In this document: piece by piece, positions 22,844 through 33,699 of the stretch
Layout of the letters: every line of letters begins with the position of its first letter
Numbering within the stretch: the stretch's first letter is position 1
NCBI RefSeq assembly: GCF_032452875.1
Contig: NC_083897.1
Span: forward strand, 5,252,854 to 5,316,853
DNA length: 64,000 nt
Reading direction: 5' to 3'
DNA from: Bos javanicus
Taxonomy: Eukaryota; Chordata; Mammalia; Artiodactyla; Bovidae
Made by a program: the position numbers and the translations under genes
Notes under the pieces: generated by a model
Databases searched by the model: none
What the model was told of the DNA's origin: nothing
What the model saw: only the letters and a program-made list of their open reading frames with translations

Positions 22844-23802
22844 GCTTGAGAGTTAACAGGATGTTGCTAAAAAAAAGAGGTAAAGGATCTAGGGATGCAA
22901 GTCTTGTTCCACTTTGATAGCTTTTCCTCAGGTCAACTTGACTCTGGAGGTATTTGGTACTTTAAGACAGAAAGGTGAAGAAGATTCTTTGAGGTTCCAT
23001 ACAGTGAGGGTCTTGAGATGGGATGTAGGGAGGCTGCTTGTGAAGTATGCTATTGTAGCATACTGGAGAAGCAGTCTGGTAATGCCATCCTGAATGGGTG
23101 TCTATGTGACGTTAACTAATTGTAGAACGAGGCCTTCCCCCCAAACTCCCTTTCTCTGATGAACTGCCTTTCACCACTTTCTTACCCCAATTCTAGAGAT
23201 TAGGCCCGTCTACTACTTAAAGTCACCCATAAGACTATAGCAATATTAGTATGAGCACTAATAGAAACTTCCTTGGGGCCCAGGTAATCTCTGCTGAGTT
23301 TAAGAAACAAAACAATAGAAACGGAGTTGGAGGTCTGCACATCCTTTCCTCAAATGGTAACTGGTGTCATGAGTTTGGTGTTTCATTCCCATGTACTTTG
23401 CCTACACTGTTGGGAAATGAAAGAGGTTGTTAAATATACACTTATATCCCAAAGTACATAGCATTTTTGGCATGTTTTAAAACTTTATATAAATGGCATC
23501 ACCAGATCTATGTTCTTCTGTCATTAGTTTTGCCTTACACTTTTCTCTACTACCTCCAGGAAATCATTATCCTCAGAGGGGTGTGTGGCTCAAGCTCCAA
23601 GGAGTTCTAGTCTCCTCTCCAGAGGAGCCCTTGGGTCCTAGTCACTTTACCGTCAACACTTTGGAGCCAGTGAATTAAGGTTGGTCTTAGATGGAGGTGA
23701 GCCTCTTCTTCTGTTGTCTTAGCCAAAGTGGAGGGCTGGGCTCACTTGCACCATGTGACCTCCTAGACCATTACGCTGGGAGCCGCACTTTGAAAACCAC
23801 TA
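22844..23802. other. Unique noncoding stretch
   Basis: No gene seen. The last 100 bases before the BovB tail (gccgcactttgaaaaccact) may be the right end of another MER5-like element, but too little remains to call it. Confidence 0.45.
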
Positions 23803-23810
23803 CTCTAGAG

Positions 23811-23971
23811 CGAGAGACAGAGAATGAGATGGTTGGGTGGCATCACTGACTCGATGGACATAAGTTTGAGCAAGCTCTGGGAGTTGGTGATGGACAAGGA
23901 GGCCTGGCGTGGTGCAGTTCACGGGGTTGCAAAGAGTCAGACCCGACTGAGCGACTGAACTGACTGACTGG
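23811..23971 (+). mobile_element. BovB-type 3' tail insertion
   Basis: A short BovB 3' tail (gagatggttgggtggcatca through ctgaactgactgactgg) lies between two copies of ctctagag (23803-23810 and 23972-23979). The repeat fits a target-site duplication and is shared with the adjacent hAT element. Also in unit 2 at 57844-58004. Confidence 0.8.
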
Positions 23972-23979
23972 CTCTAGAG

Positions 23980-24172
23980 CAGGCATCCCCAACCTCCGGG
24001 ATCTAGTGCCTCATGATCTGAGGTGGAGCTGATGTAATAACAATAGAAATAAAGTGCACAATGAATGTAATGCACCTGAATCATCCCCAAGCCATCCGCC
24101 TCCTCCCTGGTCCGTGGAAAAATTGTCTTCCTTGAAACTTATTTCTGGTGCCAAAAACGTGGGGGACCACAG
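23980..24172. mobile_element. Nonautonomous hAT element
   Basis: A 193-bp element starts caggcatccccaacc and ends gggggaccacag, imperfect terminal inverted repeats. It is bounded by ctctagag at 23972-23979 and 24173-24180. That 8-bp, palindrome-like site fits the hAT target preference (nTCTAGAn). The interior includes aaataaagtgcacaatgaat. No coding capacity. The same element is in unit 2 at 58013-58205. Confidence 0.85.
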
Positions 24173-24180
24173 CTCTAGAG

Positions 24181-24870
24181 CATCTTTTGCCCCTTGATAT
24201 TTTAGCCTTCTTTCAACAAAATAATCTGATGCAAGTTTACCAAAAGGTGAACAGGTAGCATTCCTAGAAGGTAGAGTGCTACAAAAACTGCTCTGCTAAG
24301 CATAAAATGAAGAGAAGACGTTATTGACACCCCAGTGATGAATCACTTGTCTCCAAATTTCTTTTGATTTAAACATCAGTGCAAAGATCCTTAAAGAAGC
24401 TGACAGTTACTGAAGGTGGCTTACTGGAACCCTTAACCATGCACATGGTTCGGTTAAAAGTGCATTGTGTACTAGTGAGTACAAGAGACTACATTTCTAC
24501 AGCACAATGATGAAGGCACAAGTCAAGTAAGCTAATTTGAAAACTGCTTCAATTGGTTTCTCAGGAAGGCTTTCTAAACCATTCTTAGTTTGCAGTAAGG
24601 ATTCTGATATTTTACAGCTGTCGGTGTATACCTATGACAAAAGTACTTCACGAGAACCAAACTATGGATGTTCAAGGATGCAGTAAATTATGTATCTGGC
24701 AGAAAAGTGGAGACCATTAAAATTCTAAGAAGAAAGCAGTGGTTTTAAAACCTTTTAAAAGCTGCTTATTAGGTACCTAGAAACTTTTTTTAAAAGAAGG
24801 TATAAGCAGTGCAGCGTATGTTTAAGCTATTCTCTAATGATCTTTAACGCCCTTGGCTCACTGCAGCTTG
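24181..24870. other. Unique noncoding stretch
   Basis: No named repeat or gene. Unit 2 lacks about 25 bases here, comparing 24712 onward with 58740. Confidence 0.5.
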
Positions 24871-26215
24871 CATTCAACAAAGTCGTGTTTATTTTAGGGT
24901 TCTTCTTCCTCTTCTGATTAATCATTTTCTTCCTCTTGCTTTGCTTCTTCTCTCTTTATTCTTCGCCTGTGTCATCATCATCATTCTGTGTGTCTTGTCC
25001 TGTTGAGTAAAATACTGATCTTGTACACTCATGAAAGAAGAACTGCAATTGACCTTCAGGAATTTTACCTGTACCAACCCCACTTAGTATTCTAAATTTA
25101 GGAATTTCCAGAGTACAAAAGTAGCTGAAGTATGAGTCCTTGAAAGTTGTTTTGTACCCTATTCTGGAAGTTCCGTTTCCTTTGCTATCCTGTTCCTTAA
25201 TGCATTCTGAGTGACATTCTTCTTCCAATGTATTCAGCACCCAATGCAGCCTATAACTTGTGGTCCGTGAGAACAGAAGGATCAAAATCATCCAGGTATG
25301 ACTTTATTAGATATGTTTCAGTCAACACCTCATTTGAGAAATAGTCACTGGATTCAGAGAAGTTCAACTGTGAAATTCGTAGGCTCTCCAGCATCTGAGA
25401 ACTTGTGGACAAGTATTTCAGATGCTCTGAAATAGGCTCATGGACTTTCTGAATCATATTTCTGAGCAATTCTGCATTTCAAAACTTTGATGCCAAGATA
25501 ATTCTTTCAGGGTGGCTTTTACTGTCAGACTTTTCCTCAACAACTGCCTCCGCAATACCTGGTTTCCATTTATTTTCGTCATCTGTAAGCTCATAAGATG
25601 ATTTTGTATCTCCTATCGTACAGGTTGATAGAGGCATACTTTCTCTCAGTATCATGAATTACTTTATGATGTTTAGATTTTGTTTTTGCCTAGTCTAACT
25701 GGAAGTTTCTGGGGCATTAAGTTGCTTAACGATATTAATCAAGTCCTGAAAACAGCTTACACGTGCTACAGCTTTCTTGGCAAGCCTGAGGAATTTGCCT
25801 CCCCTCAACAGTTTTTTCTTCCTTCCTGTTCTCAACAGCATGGTTTCCCTGAATGGTGGCACATTCCAGTCTCCGTGCCACAGACTCTGTGACAGAAAAC
25901 AGTCTCCTGTGCACAGCTTAAGGGTCTTTTGCTTTCCCACCTCAGAGCCTTTATGTTCCTCTGGTGAACTACGAGGCCAAGTTGCTCAAGTGTCCTCCAT
26001 CATCTCATTAAGATACACAGGCCAGGAGGGTGTGGGTGGGGAAAGATGGTGGGCAGCCCAAGGCACCGTAGTCTGTCTTTCTGGCCCCTTGAGGTGGGAT
26101 CCCTCCACTGACTTTCAAGAGCTGCCTCCCCTAAATCAAAGTAAATGTTGAAAGGCTTCAACCCTCCCTTGGACACGACTGCCATCTTCCCCTCCTCCCT
26201 TCCATCCTTCACAGC
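24870..26215 (-). pseudogene. Decayed minus-strand coding relic, unidentified
   Basis: Several minus-strand open segments read in one direction like one broken protein. A start-like segment at 26212-26000 contains MAVVSKGGLKPFNIYFDL. A middle segment near 25890-25690 contains LVARVSCFQDLINIVKQLN in the unit 2 reading. Later segments at 25469-25251 and 25291-24956 include SYLDDFDPSVLTDHKL and an acidic end DDDDTGEE. Frameshifts and stops separate them. An AATAAA on the minus strand (plus 24888-24893) lies just past the end. I do not recognise the family. Lack of obvious introns suggests a processed copy, but no flanking direct repeat was found. Confidence 0.5.
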
Positions 26216-26333
26216 ACAGGCTCTGGTTGGGCCAGTAGAGCTGGTTTTATGTCACTTTCATCCAACATAAAACCTCAATAGCTCTGGCTGGGAAGTGGGG
26301 GCAGAGGTGAGAGCCAACTGCAAAGGTGGCCTC

Positions 26334-27183
26334 AGTGGTGCTGCTGGGACCAGGGGGATGTGGGGCCAGGGGACTGCTTGGGTGAGGGGGCTGCAGGCCT
26401 GGGGGCTCCTGGGGTGAGGGGGTGTGGGCCGGGGGCTGCTGGGGTGAGGGGGCTGCTGGGCCAGGTGGTGTGGGGCCATGGGTCTGCTGGGGTGAGGAGG
26501 CTGTGGTGCCAGGGAGCTGCTGGAGTGAGGCGGGTGTTGGGCCAGGGGGCTGCTGGGGTGAGGAGTCTGTGGTGTCAGGGGGCTGCTGGCGTGAGGGGGC
26601 TGCTGGGCCAGGGTCTGTGGGGCCATTGGCTGCTGGGGTCAGAGAGCTGCGGGGCCAGGTGCGTGTGGGGCCAGAGGGCTGCTGGGTGAGGAGGCTGTGG
26701 TTCCAGGGGGCTGCTGTGGTGAGGGGGGTGTTTGGCAAGAGGGCTGCTGGGGTGAGTAGGCTGTGGGGCCAGGGGGCTGCCGGAGTGAGGGGGTGTGGGG
26801 CCCTCTGGCTGCTGGGGTGAGGAGGCCGTGGGGCCAGGGTCTGCTGGGGCCAGGGGGTTGTGTGCAGCCATGGGGCTGCTGGGGCCAGGGGGCTGCTGGG
26901 GTGAGGAGGCTGCGGAACCAGGGGGCTGCTGCAATGAGGAGGGTGTTGGGCCAGGGGGCTGCTGGGGTGAGGAGGCTGTGGGGCCAGGGGCTGCTGGGAT
27001 GAGGGGGCTGTGGGGGCAGGGGGCTGCTGGGTTGAGGAGGCTGTGGGGCCAGGGGGCTGCTGGGCCAGGGAGGGGTGTGGGGCTAATAGGCTGCAGGAGT
27101 GAGGGGGCTGTGGGGCCGGAAGCCTGCTGGGTTGAGGGGACTGCGGGGCTGGGTGCTGCCAGGGAGGGTGCTCGGCTTTGGCC
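26334..27183. repeat. GC-rich minisatellite, long allele
   Basis: About 850 bp of imperfect tandem repeats are built from ggggctgctggggtgagg and tgtggggccagg modules, strongly G-rich on the plus strand. Every frame stays open for long runs, giving glycine/alanine/valine or proline/serine/histidine repeats that I treat as artefacts of composition. Unit 2 has only about 180 bp of it (60390-60567). Confidence 0.95.
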
Positions 27184-27745
27184 TACGCGACAGCCACCCC
27201 TGCTGGGTGACCAGGATTAGGCAAGGATGGCTGAGGAGCAGAGCCCCTTCCTGGGATGGAAATTCTGGTGGCCTCAACGCAGGCCAGGACCTCACTGTCA
27301 GACTAGGAGATTCCCTCCATGTCACCTGGCCTTGAGCTGGCCTTGAAATCTGACCAAGGCCAGGGCACGTCAAACGGGAGCAACGAGGCTGAGGGAAGGT
27401 TGGCCCCTGCTGTTCCCTCCAGCAGGTTTCTCCAACTGGTCCTGCGGCCTCTAAGCCTAAGAGAATTTGCTGCAAAAAGGTGATTGACAGGCCATCTCTT
27501 CTTTGCCCCTCCCCCTGCCACCCCCCACTTGGCTTTTTTTGAAGAGGGGCTCATTGGTCCTCTCTCTAAGCAGACCCCAGGAAGAAGGCCCTGGTTAGGA
27601 GTCCCATCATGCCATATGCAAGTGAATCCAGACAGGGAGCTTTTAACATACAATAGGTGTAAGTTCCACCAAGGGGCGGCATTTATTCCCACTATTACAA
27701 ACTGCAATCAGACTTTTCCTTTGTATACCACTCTTTGGTCCTAGG
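27184..27745. other. Unique noncoding stretch
   Basis: Flank of the minisatellite. No gene or named repeat seen, and open frames continue from the GC-rich repeat by composition. Confidence 0.45.
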
Positions 27746-27758
27746 TTAAGACTAGTGT

Positions 27759-28031
27759 CAGGGAAGGCAATGGCACCCCACTCCAGTGCTTTTACCTAGA
27801 AAATCCCATGGATGGAGGAGCCTGGTAGGCTCCAGTCCATGGGGTCACTAGAGTCGGACACGACTGAGCGACTTCACTTTCACTTTTCACTTTCATGCAT
27901 TGGAGAAGGAAATGGCAACCCACTCCAGTGTTCTTGCCTGGAAATCCCAGGGACGGGGAAGCCTGATAGGCTGCCGTCTGTGGTGTCACACAGAGTCGGA
28001 CACAACTGAAGTGGACTTAGCTTAGCTTAGC
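27759..28031 (+). mobile_element. Bov-A2 SINE dimer, specific to unit 1
   Basis: Two Bov-A monomers with the cttcactttcacttttcact linker end in tggacttagcttagcttag. The direct repeats ttaagactagtgt (27746-27758) and ttaagagtagtgt (28032-28044) differ at one base. Unit 2 has a single empty copy near 61140. Confidence 0.93.
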
Positions 28032-28125
28032 TTAAGAGTAGTGTGATTTTGTGCCAAATGGCCTGGAGGTCAATGCTCAGACATTCCCGAAAATGTCTAG
28101 AAGGGCCCTTAGACATCCTGGAATC

Positions 28126-28311
28126 CAGCGGTTTTCCAAACTTCGGTGCACATAGGAAGCACCCTAAGGGCTTGTGGGACCACAGATTGCTGGGCCCCAT
28201 CCCAGTGGTGAGGATTCTGGATCTGGGGAGACCTGAGAGTTTGCATTGCCAAGGACTTCTCGTGTGAGGTTCATGCTGCTGGTCTGGCCACTGCACTTGG
28301 AGAACTATGGG
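28126..28311 (+). mobile_element. MER5-like hAT DNA transposon
   Basis: Starts cagcggttttccaaacttcg, contains cacagattgctgggccccat and ends cacttggagaactatgg. This is the MER5 pattern, but diverged. Shared with unit 2 at 61234-61420. Confidence 0.82.
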
Positions 28312-29204
28312 TCTAATCCAACGTCTTCATTTCATAGATGGATCAGCTGAGGCAGAACCCCAGGTGGGTTCCAGATTTGGCATTAACGCTTACCAGGTGT
28401 TATGACTTTGCAATCTCATTTAGCTGTTCTGGGCCTGCGTTTTCTCATCTACAAAATTAGGTAAGAGCCTCGGTCATTCCTACCCCGGGTTCAGTTTGCA
28501 GGTGGCTGCTATTGGGTAGTTACTCAGGCTTTTGGTAACAGCCCTCTGGTTTGGTGTGGCGCTGTCACGTGGTTCTCAGGTCCGTGAGCTTCCACAGCTT
28601 CCCTCTGGTTCCTGGGTCGGGTTTAGGCCCTGCCTTTCCTGTGTGGAGCACTGAGAGACGAAGATGCTATCAGGTGGAGGGTAGGACCTAAAGCTTTGTG
28701 CTTTTTGCTGTGGTTTTCTCATTTTGCAGGTGCCTCTTATGTTTGCTTACATTTCTAAGAATATTGGTTTTCTTTTCTGATGTAGAAAGTTTCCCAATGT
28801 TTTCCTTTTCTGTTTCCTTCATATGTTTTGAATTTAAAAATTCTTTACCATCTGATCATAAGGCTATTCAAGGATATATTTTCTTATTTTCCTTGTGATT
28901 TTTTATTTTGTATACCCTTATCCCTCTGGAGTTATTTTGACATGTGTTATGAAGTTTGGATCTTGGATGACTTTCCTTTTCTTGTAAATGGCTAAACTCT
29001 GGCATCATTTGTTGAGTAATCCCTTTCCTCTCTTTGGATGTCTGGCTGTGCATTCTTAGCAGTCTAAGAATGTAGAATAAGTGGGAGTGAGATTTTTGTC
29101 CAAGCCCATTTTTTTCAGATGGGGAAGTTGAGGCCCAGAGCAGCTAACTGGATTTCCTAAGGTCATGTGAGTGAATGGAGAAGCTCTGACTTCTTTTGTG
29201 TGTG
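28312..29204. other. Noncoding stretch with MIR traces
   Basis: Contains a sense MIR-like patch near 28385-28475 (agctgttctgggcctgcgtt) and an antisense one near 29108-29165 (cagatggggaagttgaggcc). No gene seen. Confidence 0.5.
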
Positions 29205-29442
29205 TGTGTGTTTATTTTTGGCCGTGCTGAGGCTTCATTGCTGTGCTCGGGCTTTCTCTAGTTGGGGTGAGCAGTGGCTTTTCTTGCTGCAGAGCATGGG
29301 CTCTAGAGTGCAGGTTCAGTCGTTGTTGCCCATGGGCTTCGTTGCTCCTTGACATGTGGAACCTTTTCGGAGTAGGAATGGAACCTGTGGACCCTGCAGT
29401 GGCAGGAGGATTCTTAACCACTGAGCCACCAGGGAAGTCCAG
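29205..29442 (-). mobile_element. CHR-like tRNA SINE, antisense
   Basis: Antisense tail (gtttatttttggccgtgctg), body, and head ttcttaaccactgagccacc followed by agggaagtcc. Preceded by a short gt run. Also at 62319-62550. Confidence 0.88.
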
Positions 29443-29636
29443 ATGTCTGTGACTTCTAATCTGAGTTTGAGATATATAGGTCTGCTTGTCTGTCTAGGTC
29501 CAGGGACATTTGACAGGGGCAGGTTAACTGACCAGCCACAAAGTAAATGAGCATGACCTAGGGTCTCTGAAAGGTAGAGACCAGCCTTCCTCAGCCATCC
29601 CAGAGAAACTAGAAAATATTACTGCACACCTATGTT

Positions 29637-29866
29637 CAAAGTGCCCTGGTGGTTCAGTGGTAAAGAATCTGCCTGCAGTGCAGGAGATGTGGGCGCTGTG
29701 TAGGAGATTTAGGTTCAATTCCTGGGTTGGGAAAATCCCCTGGAAGTGAAAATGGCAACCCACTTCAGCCTTCTTGCCTGGAGAATCCCATGGACGGAGG
29801 GGCCTGGTGGGCTACAGTCCATGAGGTCAGAAAGAGTTGGACACGACTGGGCACACACGGATTCAG
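29637..29866 (+). mobile_element. Bov-tA SINE
   Basis: The head gccctggtggttcagtggta, with a local duplication of the cag-gagat segment, leads into the body aatggcaacccacttcag and the end ttggacacgactgggcacac. Also at 62748-62973. Confidence 0.88.
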
Positions 29867-29879
29867 TTACCTTTTCGGT

Positions 29880-32800
29880 GCTGGTGGTGGTTGTGAGAAT
29901 ATTTAAGATCAACTTTCTTAGCAACTTTGAAGAAGGATACAACATAGTATTGTTAACTATAGTCACCATACTTAATATTAGATCCCCTGAACTTGTTCAT
30001 CTTATAGTTGGAAGTTTGTATCCCTTGAACAACATGTCCTCATTTCCCGTCCCTGCAGCCCCTGGCAGCCACCATTCTACTCTCTGTTTCTGTGAGTTTG
30101 GCTCAATTTTCGATCCCACATATAGGTGAGATCATACAGTATCTGTCTTTCTCTGACTTATTTCACTTAGCATAATGCGTTCATGGTTTATCCATGTTGT
30201 CTTGACATTCAGGATTTCCTCCTTTTTATGACCAAATAATGTTTCATTGTGTATATATGTATATACGTTTATACACATGTTTTGTTTATCCATTCGTGTA
30301 CAGGCACTTTGATTGTTTCCATGTCTTGGCTCTTGTGAATAATGTTGCAATGAACAAGGGGCTGCAGATATTTCTTTTGGTAGTTATTAAATTCTCTTTG
30401 GCTATATGTCCAGAAGTGGGATTTCTGGGTCATATGGTTTTAGTTTTAATATTTTGGAGGAAACCTTATGCACTTTTACATAGTGCCTGTTCCAAGTTAC
30501 ATTCCCACCAACAGTGTACAAGGGTTCCCTTTCCTTTAATATCCTTGCCAACACTTGTTTTGTCTTTTTGATAATAGTCATTTGAACAGTATTGAATGAG
30601 TTCATATATTAACCGTTTCTCAGATAGATGATTTGAAGAAATTTTCTCCCACTCCATAGATTGGCTTTTCATTTTGTTGTTTCCTTGGCTGTGCATGAGC
30701 TTTTTTATTTGATGTAGTCTCACTTGTCTATTTTTGCATTTGCTGCCTGTACTTTTAGCCTCATACCCCAACAGTTTTTTTGTTTTTGTTTTTTTTTGCC
30801 AAAACCTAGGTCAAGGAGCTTGTCATAGGAAAGCTGTGTTTTATTCCAAGAGTTTCATGGTTTCAGGTCTTAAATTTAAGTCTTTAACCCATTTCAAGTG
30901 AATTGTTGTGAGTGCTATAAGATAGGAGTCCAATTTTATTCTTCTCATGGGGATAACTTGTTTTACCCAGTACCATTTATTGAAGAGTCTTTTCCCGCTA
31001 AATATTCTTGGCTCCCTTGTGAAATATTAGTTGACCGATTATGCATGGGCTTATTTCTGAGCTCTTGATTCCGTTCCATTGTTCCATGCTGTTTCAAATA
31101 CTATACTTTGTAATATAGTTTGAGATCAGGCAGTGTGATCTCTCCAGCTTTGTTGTTCATTCTCAGGATTGTTTGGGTGTTTGGAGTCTTTTGTGTTTCC
31201 ACCCAAATTGTAGATTTCTTTTTCTATTCTGTAAAAAGATGTCATTGGAATTTTGATAGGAATTGCATTGAATGTGTAATTGGCTTTGGGTACTATGGAC
31301 GTTTTAACAATATTCTTTTTATATAGGAAATGGGGATATCTTTCCCTTTCTGTATTCTTCAATTTCTGTCCTCAGTGTCTTATTGTTTTCGTGTATAGAT
31401 CTTTTGACCTCCTTGGTTAAATGTATTTCTAAGTATTTTACTGTGTTTGGTGTATTGTAAATGAGATTATTTTCATTATTTCTTTTTCAGATACTTTGTC
31501 CTTAGTGTATAGAAATGCAACTGACTTTTATATGTTGATCGTAGGTCTTGCAAATTTACCAAATTCACTGAGTTTAAAATTTTTTAATGCAGTCTTTAGG
31601 TTTTCTGTATGTAAGATCATATCATCTGCAAACAGACTATTTAACTTCGTCCTTTCTGATTTTGATGTCTTTTATTTTTCTTGCCTACTTTCTCTGAGAC
31701 TTGAGTATAATCCTGAATAGGAGTGGTGAAAGTGGGCACCCTTATCTTGTTTCTGTTCTTAGAGGAAAAGCTTTCAATTTTTCTGCATTGAGGATGATGT
31801 TATCTGTGGGCATATGCAGTTGGCCTTTATTATGTTGAAGTATGTGCCTTCCAACCTAATTTGCTGAGATTTTTTTTTTTTATCATGAAAGGATGTTGAG
31901 TTTTGTCAAATTCCTTTTTTTTGCCACTTGTTGAGATGATCATATGATTTTATCTTTCATTCTATTAATGTGACATTTACTGATTTGTATAATTTGAACC
32001 TTCCTTGCATCCCAGGGGTAAATCCCTCCTGATCGTGTGCTATGGAATTCAATTTGATAGTGTTTTGTTGAGAAATTTTGCGTCTACCTTTATCAGGAAT
32101 ATTGGTTCATAATTTCTTATAATATCCTCATCTGGTTTTGGTATTAGAGTAATGCTGGTCTCATAAAAGAAGTCTGGGAGTGTTCCCACCTCTTTGAATT
32201 TTTGGTAGTTGAGATGGATTGGCATTCATTCTTTAAATGTTTGGTAAAATTCACCAGGGAAGCCATCTGGCCTTGGAATTTTATGTGTTGGGAGTTTTTT
32301 GATTACCAATTCAGTCTCCTTATTTGTTACTGTTCTGTTCAGATTTTCAGTATGTTCATGATTCAGTCTTTGTAGGTTGTATGATTCCAGTAATTTATCC
32401 ATTTCTTGTAGGTTATCCGGTTTGTTTGTGTAATTGTTCATGCTGCTGCTATTCAGTCGCTTCAGTCGTGTCCGACTCTGTGCGACCCCATAGATGGCAG
32501 CCCACCAGGCTCCTCCACCCATGGGATTTTCCAGGCAGGAGTCCTGGAGTGGGGTGCCATCGCCTTCTCTGGTAATTGTTCATAGTTATCCCTTAAAATC
32601 CTTTGTATTTGTGTGGTATCATTTATAATGGTTCCTTCTCATTTATAATTTTGCATCTTCTCTTACTTTTCATGACTAGTTCTAACTATAAGTTTTTCAA
32701 TTTTGATTATCTTTTCAAGGAACCAACTTTTAGTTTCATTGATCTTTTTTCTGTTTTCATGTTCTCTATTTCATTTATTTACAAATCTTTATTTCCATGT

Positions 32801-32914
32801 TTTTCTTAACTTTGGGCTCAATTTTTTTCTAGTTTATTGAGGTATAATGTGTGGTTGTTTGAAATATTTTTCTAAAATTAATGTAGGCACTTATTACTAT
32901 AAACTTTCTTCTTT
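29880..32914 (-). mobile_element. Old L1 LINE, antisense, crossing the unit boundary
   Basis: Reads as the complement of an L1 from its 3' UTR (from about 29880) into ORF2. The C-terminal segment near 30402-30571 encodes the minus-strand cysteine region with CWWECN. It passes through the nominal unit boundary at 30760 without a break. A Bov-A SINE sits at 32442-32571. A young L1 interrupts it at 32929, and it resumes at 36683-36915. Decayed and inactive. Confidence 0.82.
32442..32571 (-). mobile_element. Bov-A SINE monomer in the old L1, unit 2
   Basis: Counterpart of 1677-1806, with target-site repeats gtaattgttcat at 32430-32441 and 32572-32583. Confidence 0.9.
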
Positions 32915-33012
32915 AAAATGTTTTTGATAACTGTGGCTTTGTAGTAGAGCCTGAAGTCAGGTAGGTTGATTCCTCCAGTTCCATTCTTCTTTCTCAAGAT
33001 CGCTTTGGCTAT

Positions 33013-33699
33013 TCAAGGTTTTTTGTTTTTCCATACAAATTGTGAAATTATTTGTTCTAGCTCTGTGAAGAATACTGTTGGTAGCTTGAAAGGGATTGCG
33101 TTGAATCTATAAATTGCTTTGGGTAGTATACTCATTTTCACTATATTGATTCTTCCAATCCATGAACATGGTATCTTTCTCCATCTATTAGTGTCCTCTT
33201 TGATTTCTTTCACCAGTGTTTTATAGTTTTCTATATATAGGTCTTTAGTTTCTTTAGGTAGATATATTCCTAAGTATTTTATTCTTTTCGTTGCAATGGT
33301 GAATGGAATTGTTTCCTTAATTTCTCTCTCTGTTTTCTCATTATTAGTGTATAGGAATGCAAGGGATTTCTGTGTGTTGATTTTATATCCTGCAACTTTA
33401 CTATAGTCATTGATTATTTCTCGTAATTTTCTGGTGGAATCTTTAGGGTTTTCTATGTAGAGGATCATGTCATCTGCAAATAGTGAGAGTTTTACTTCTT
33501 CTTTTCCAATTTGGATTCCTTTTATTTCTTTTTCTGCTCTGATTGCTGAGGCCAAAACTTCCAAAACTATGTTGAATAGTAATGGTGAAAGTGGGCACCC
33601 TTGTCTTGTTCCTGACTTTAGAGGAAATGCTTTCAATTTTTCACCATTGAGGATAATGTTTGCTGTGGGTTTGTCATATATAGCTTTTATTATGTTGAG
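33013..33699 (-). pseudogene. L1 ORF2 reverse-transcriptase piece, inverted
   Basis: Open on the minus strand for more than 220 residues. It carries TRQGCPLSPLLFN and the catalytic FADDMILY motif, then the SLAFLYTNNEK and KYLGIYLPKETKDL segments of the L1 thumb region. Sequence at the upstream (higher-coordinate) end comes from the inserted LTR, not from L1. The missing 5' half and the inversion mean it cannot make a functional protein. Confidence 0.9.

Larger units (their letters stand above)
1..30759. repeat. Tandem segmental duplication, unit 1
   Basis: The first bases of the window (from the run gtcataccccaacag) recur at 30760 and again at 63868, and the whole order of unique and repeat sequence recurs in the same orientation. 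The distance between matching points starts at about 30.76 kb. It grows to about 34.34 kb around the gene because unit 2 carries an extra L1/LTR block. It then falls to about 33.1 kb because unit 1 has a longer minisatellite and two extra SINEs. The boundary is arbitrary because the old L1 runs straight through it. Seen directly; true breakpoints are not visible. Confidence 0.95.

Noticed and set aside
26334..27183. CRISPR-like repeat array
   Set aside because: The repeats are imperfect, contiguous and without unique spacers, and the DNA is mammalian. It is a minisatellite.
26247..27220. Long open frames rich in P/S/H or G/A/V across the minisatellite
   Set aside because: All frames are open because of repeat composition. 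The lengths change between units without regard to frame, so coding is not supported.
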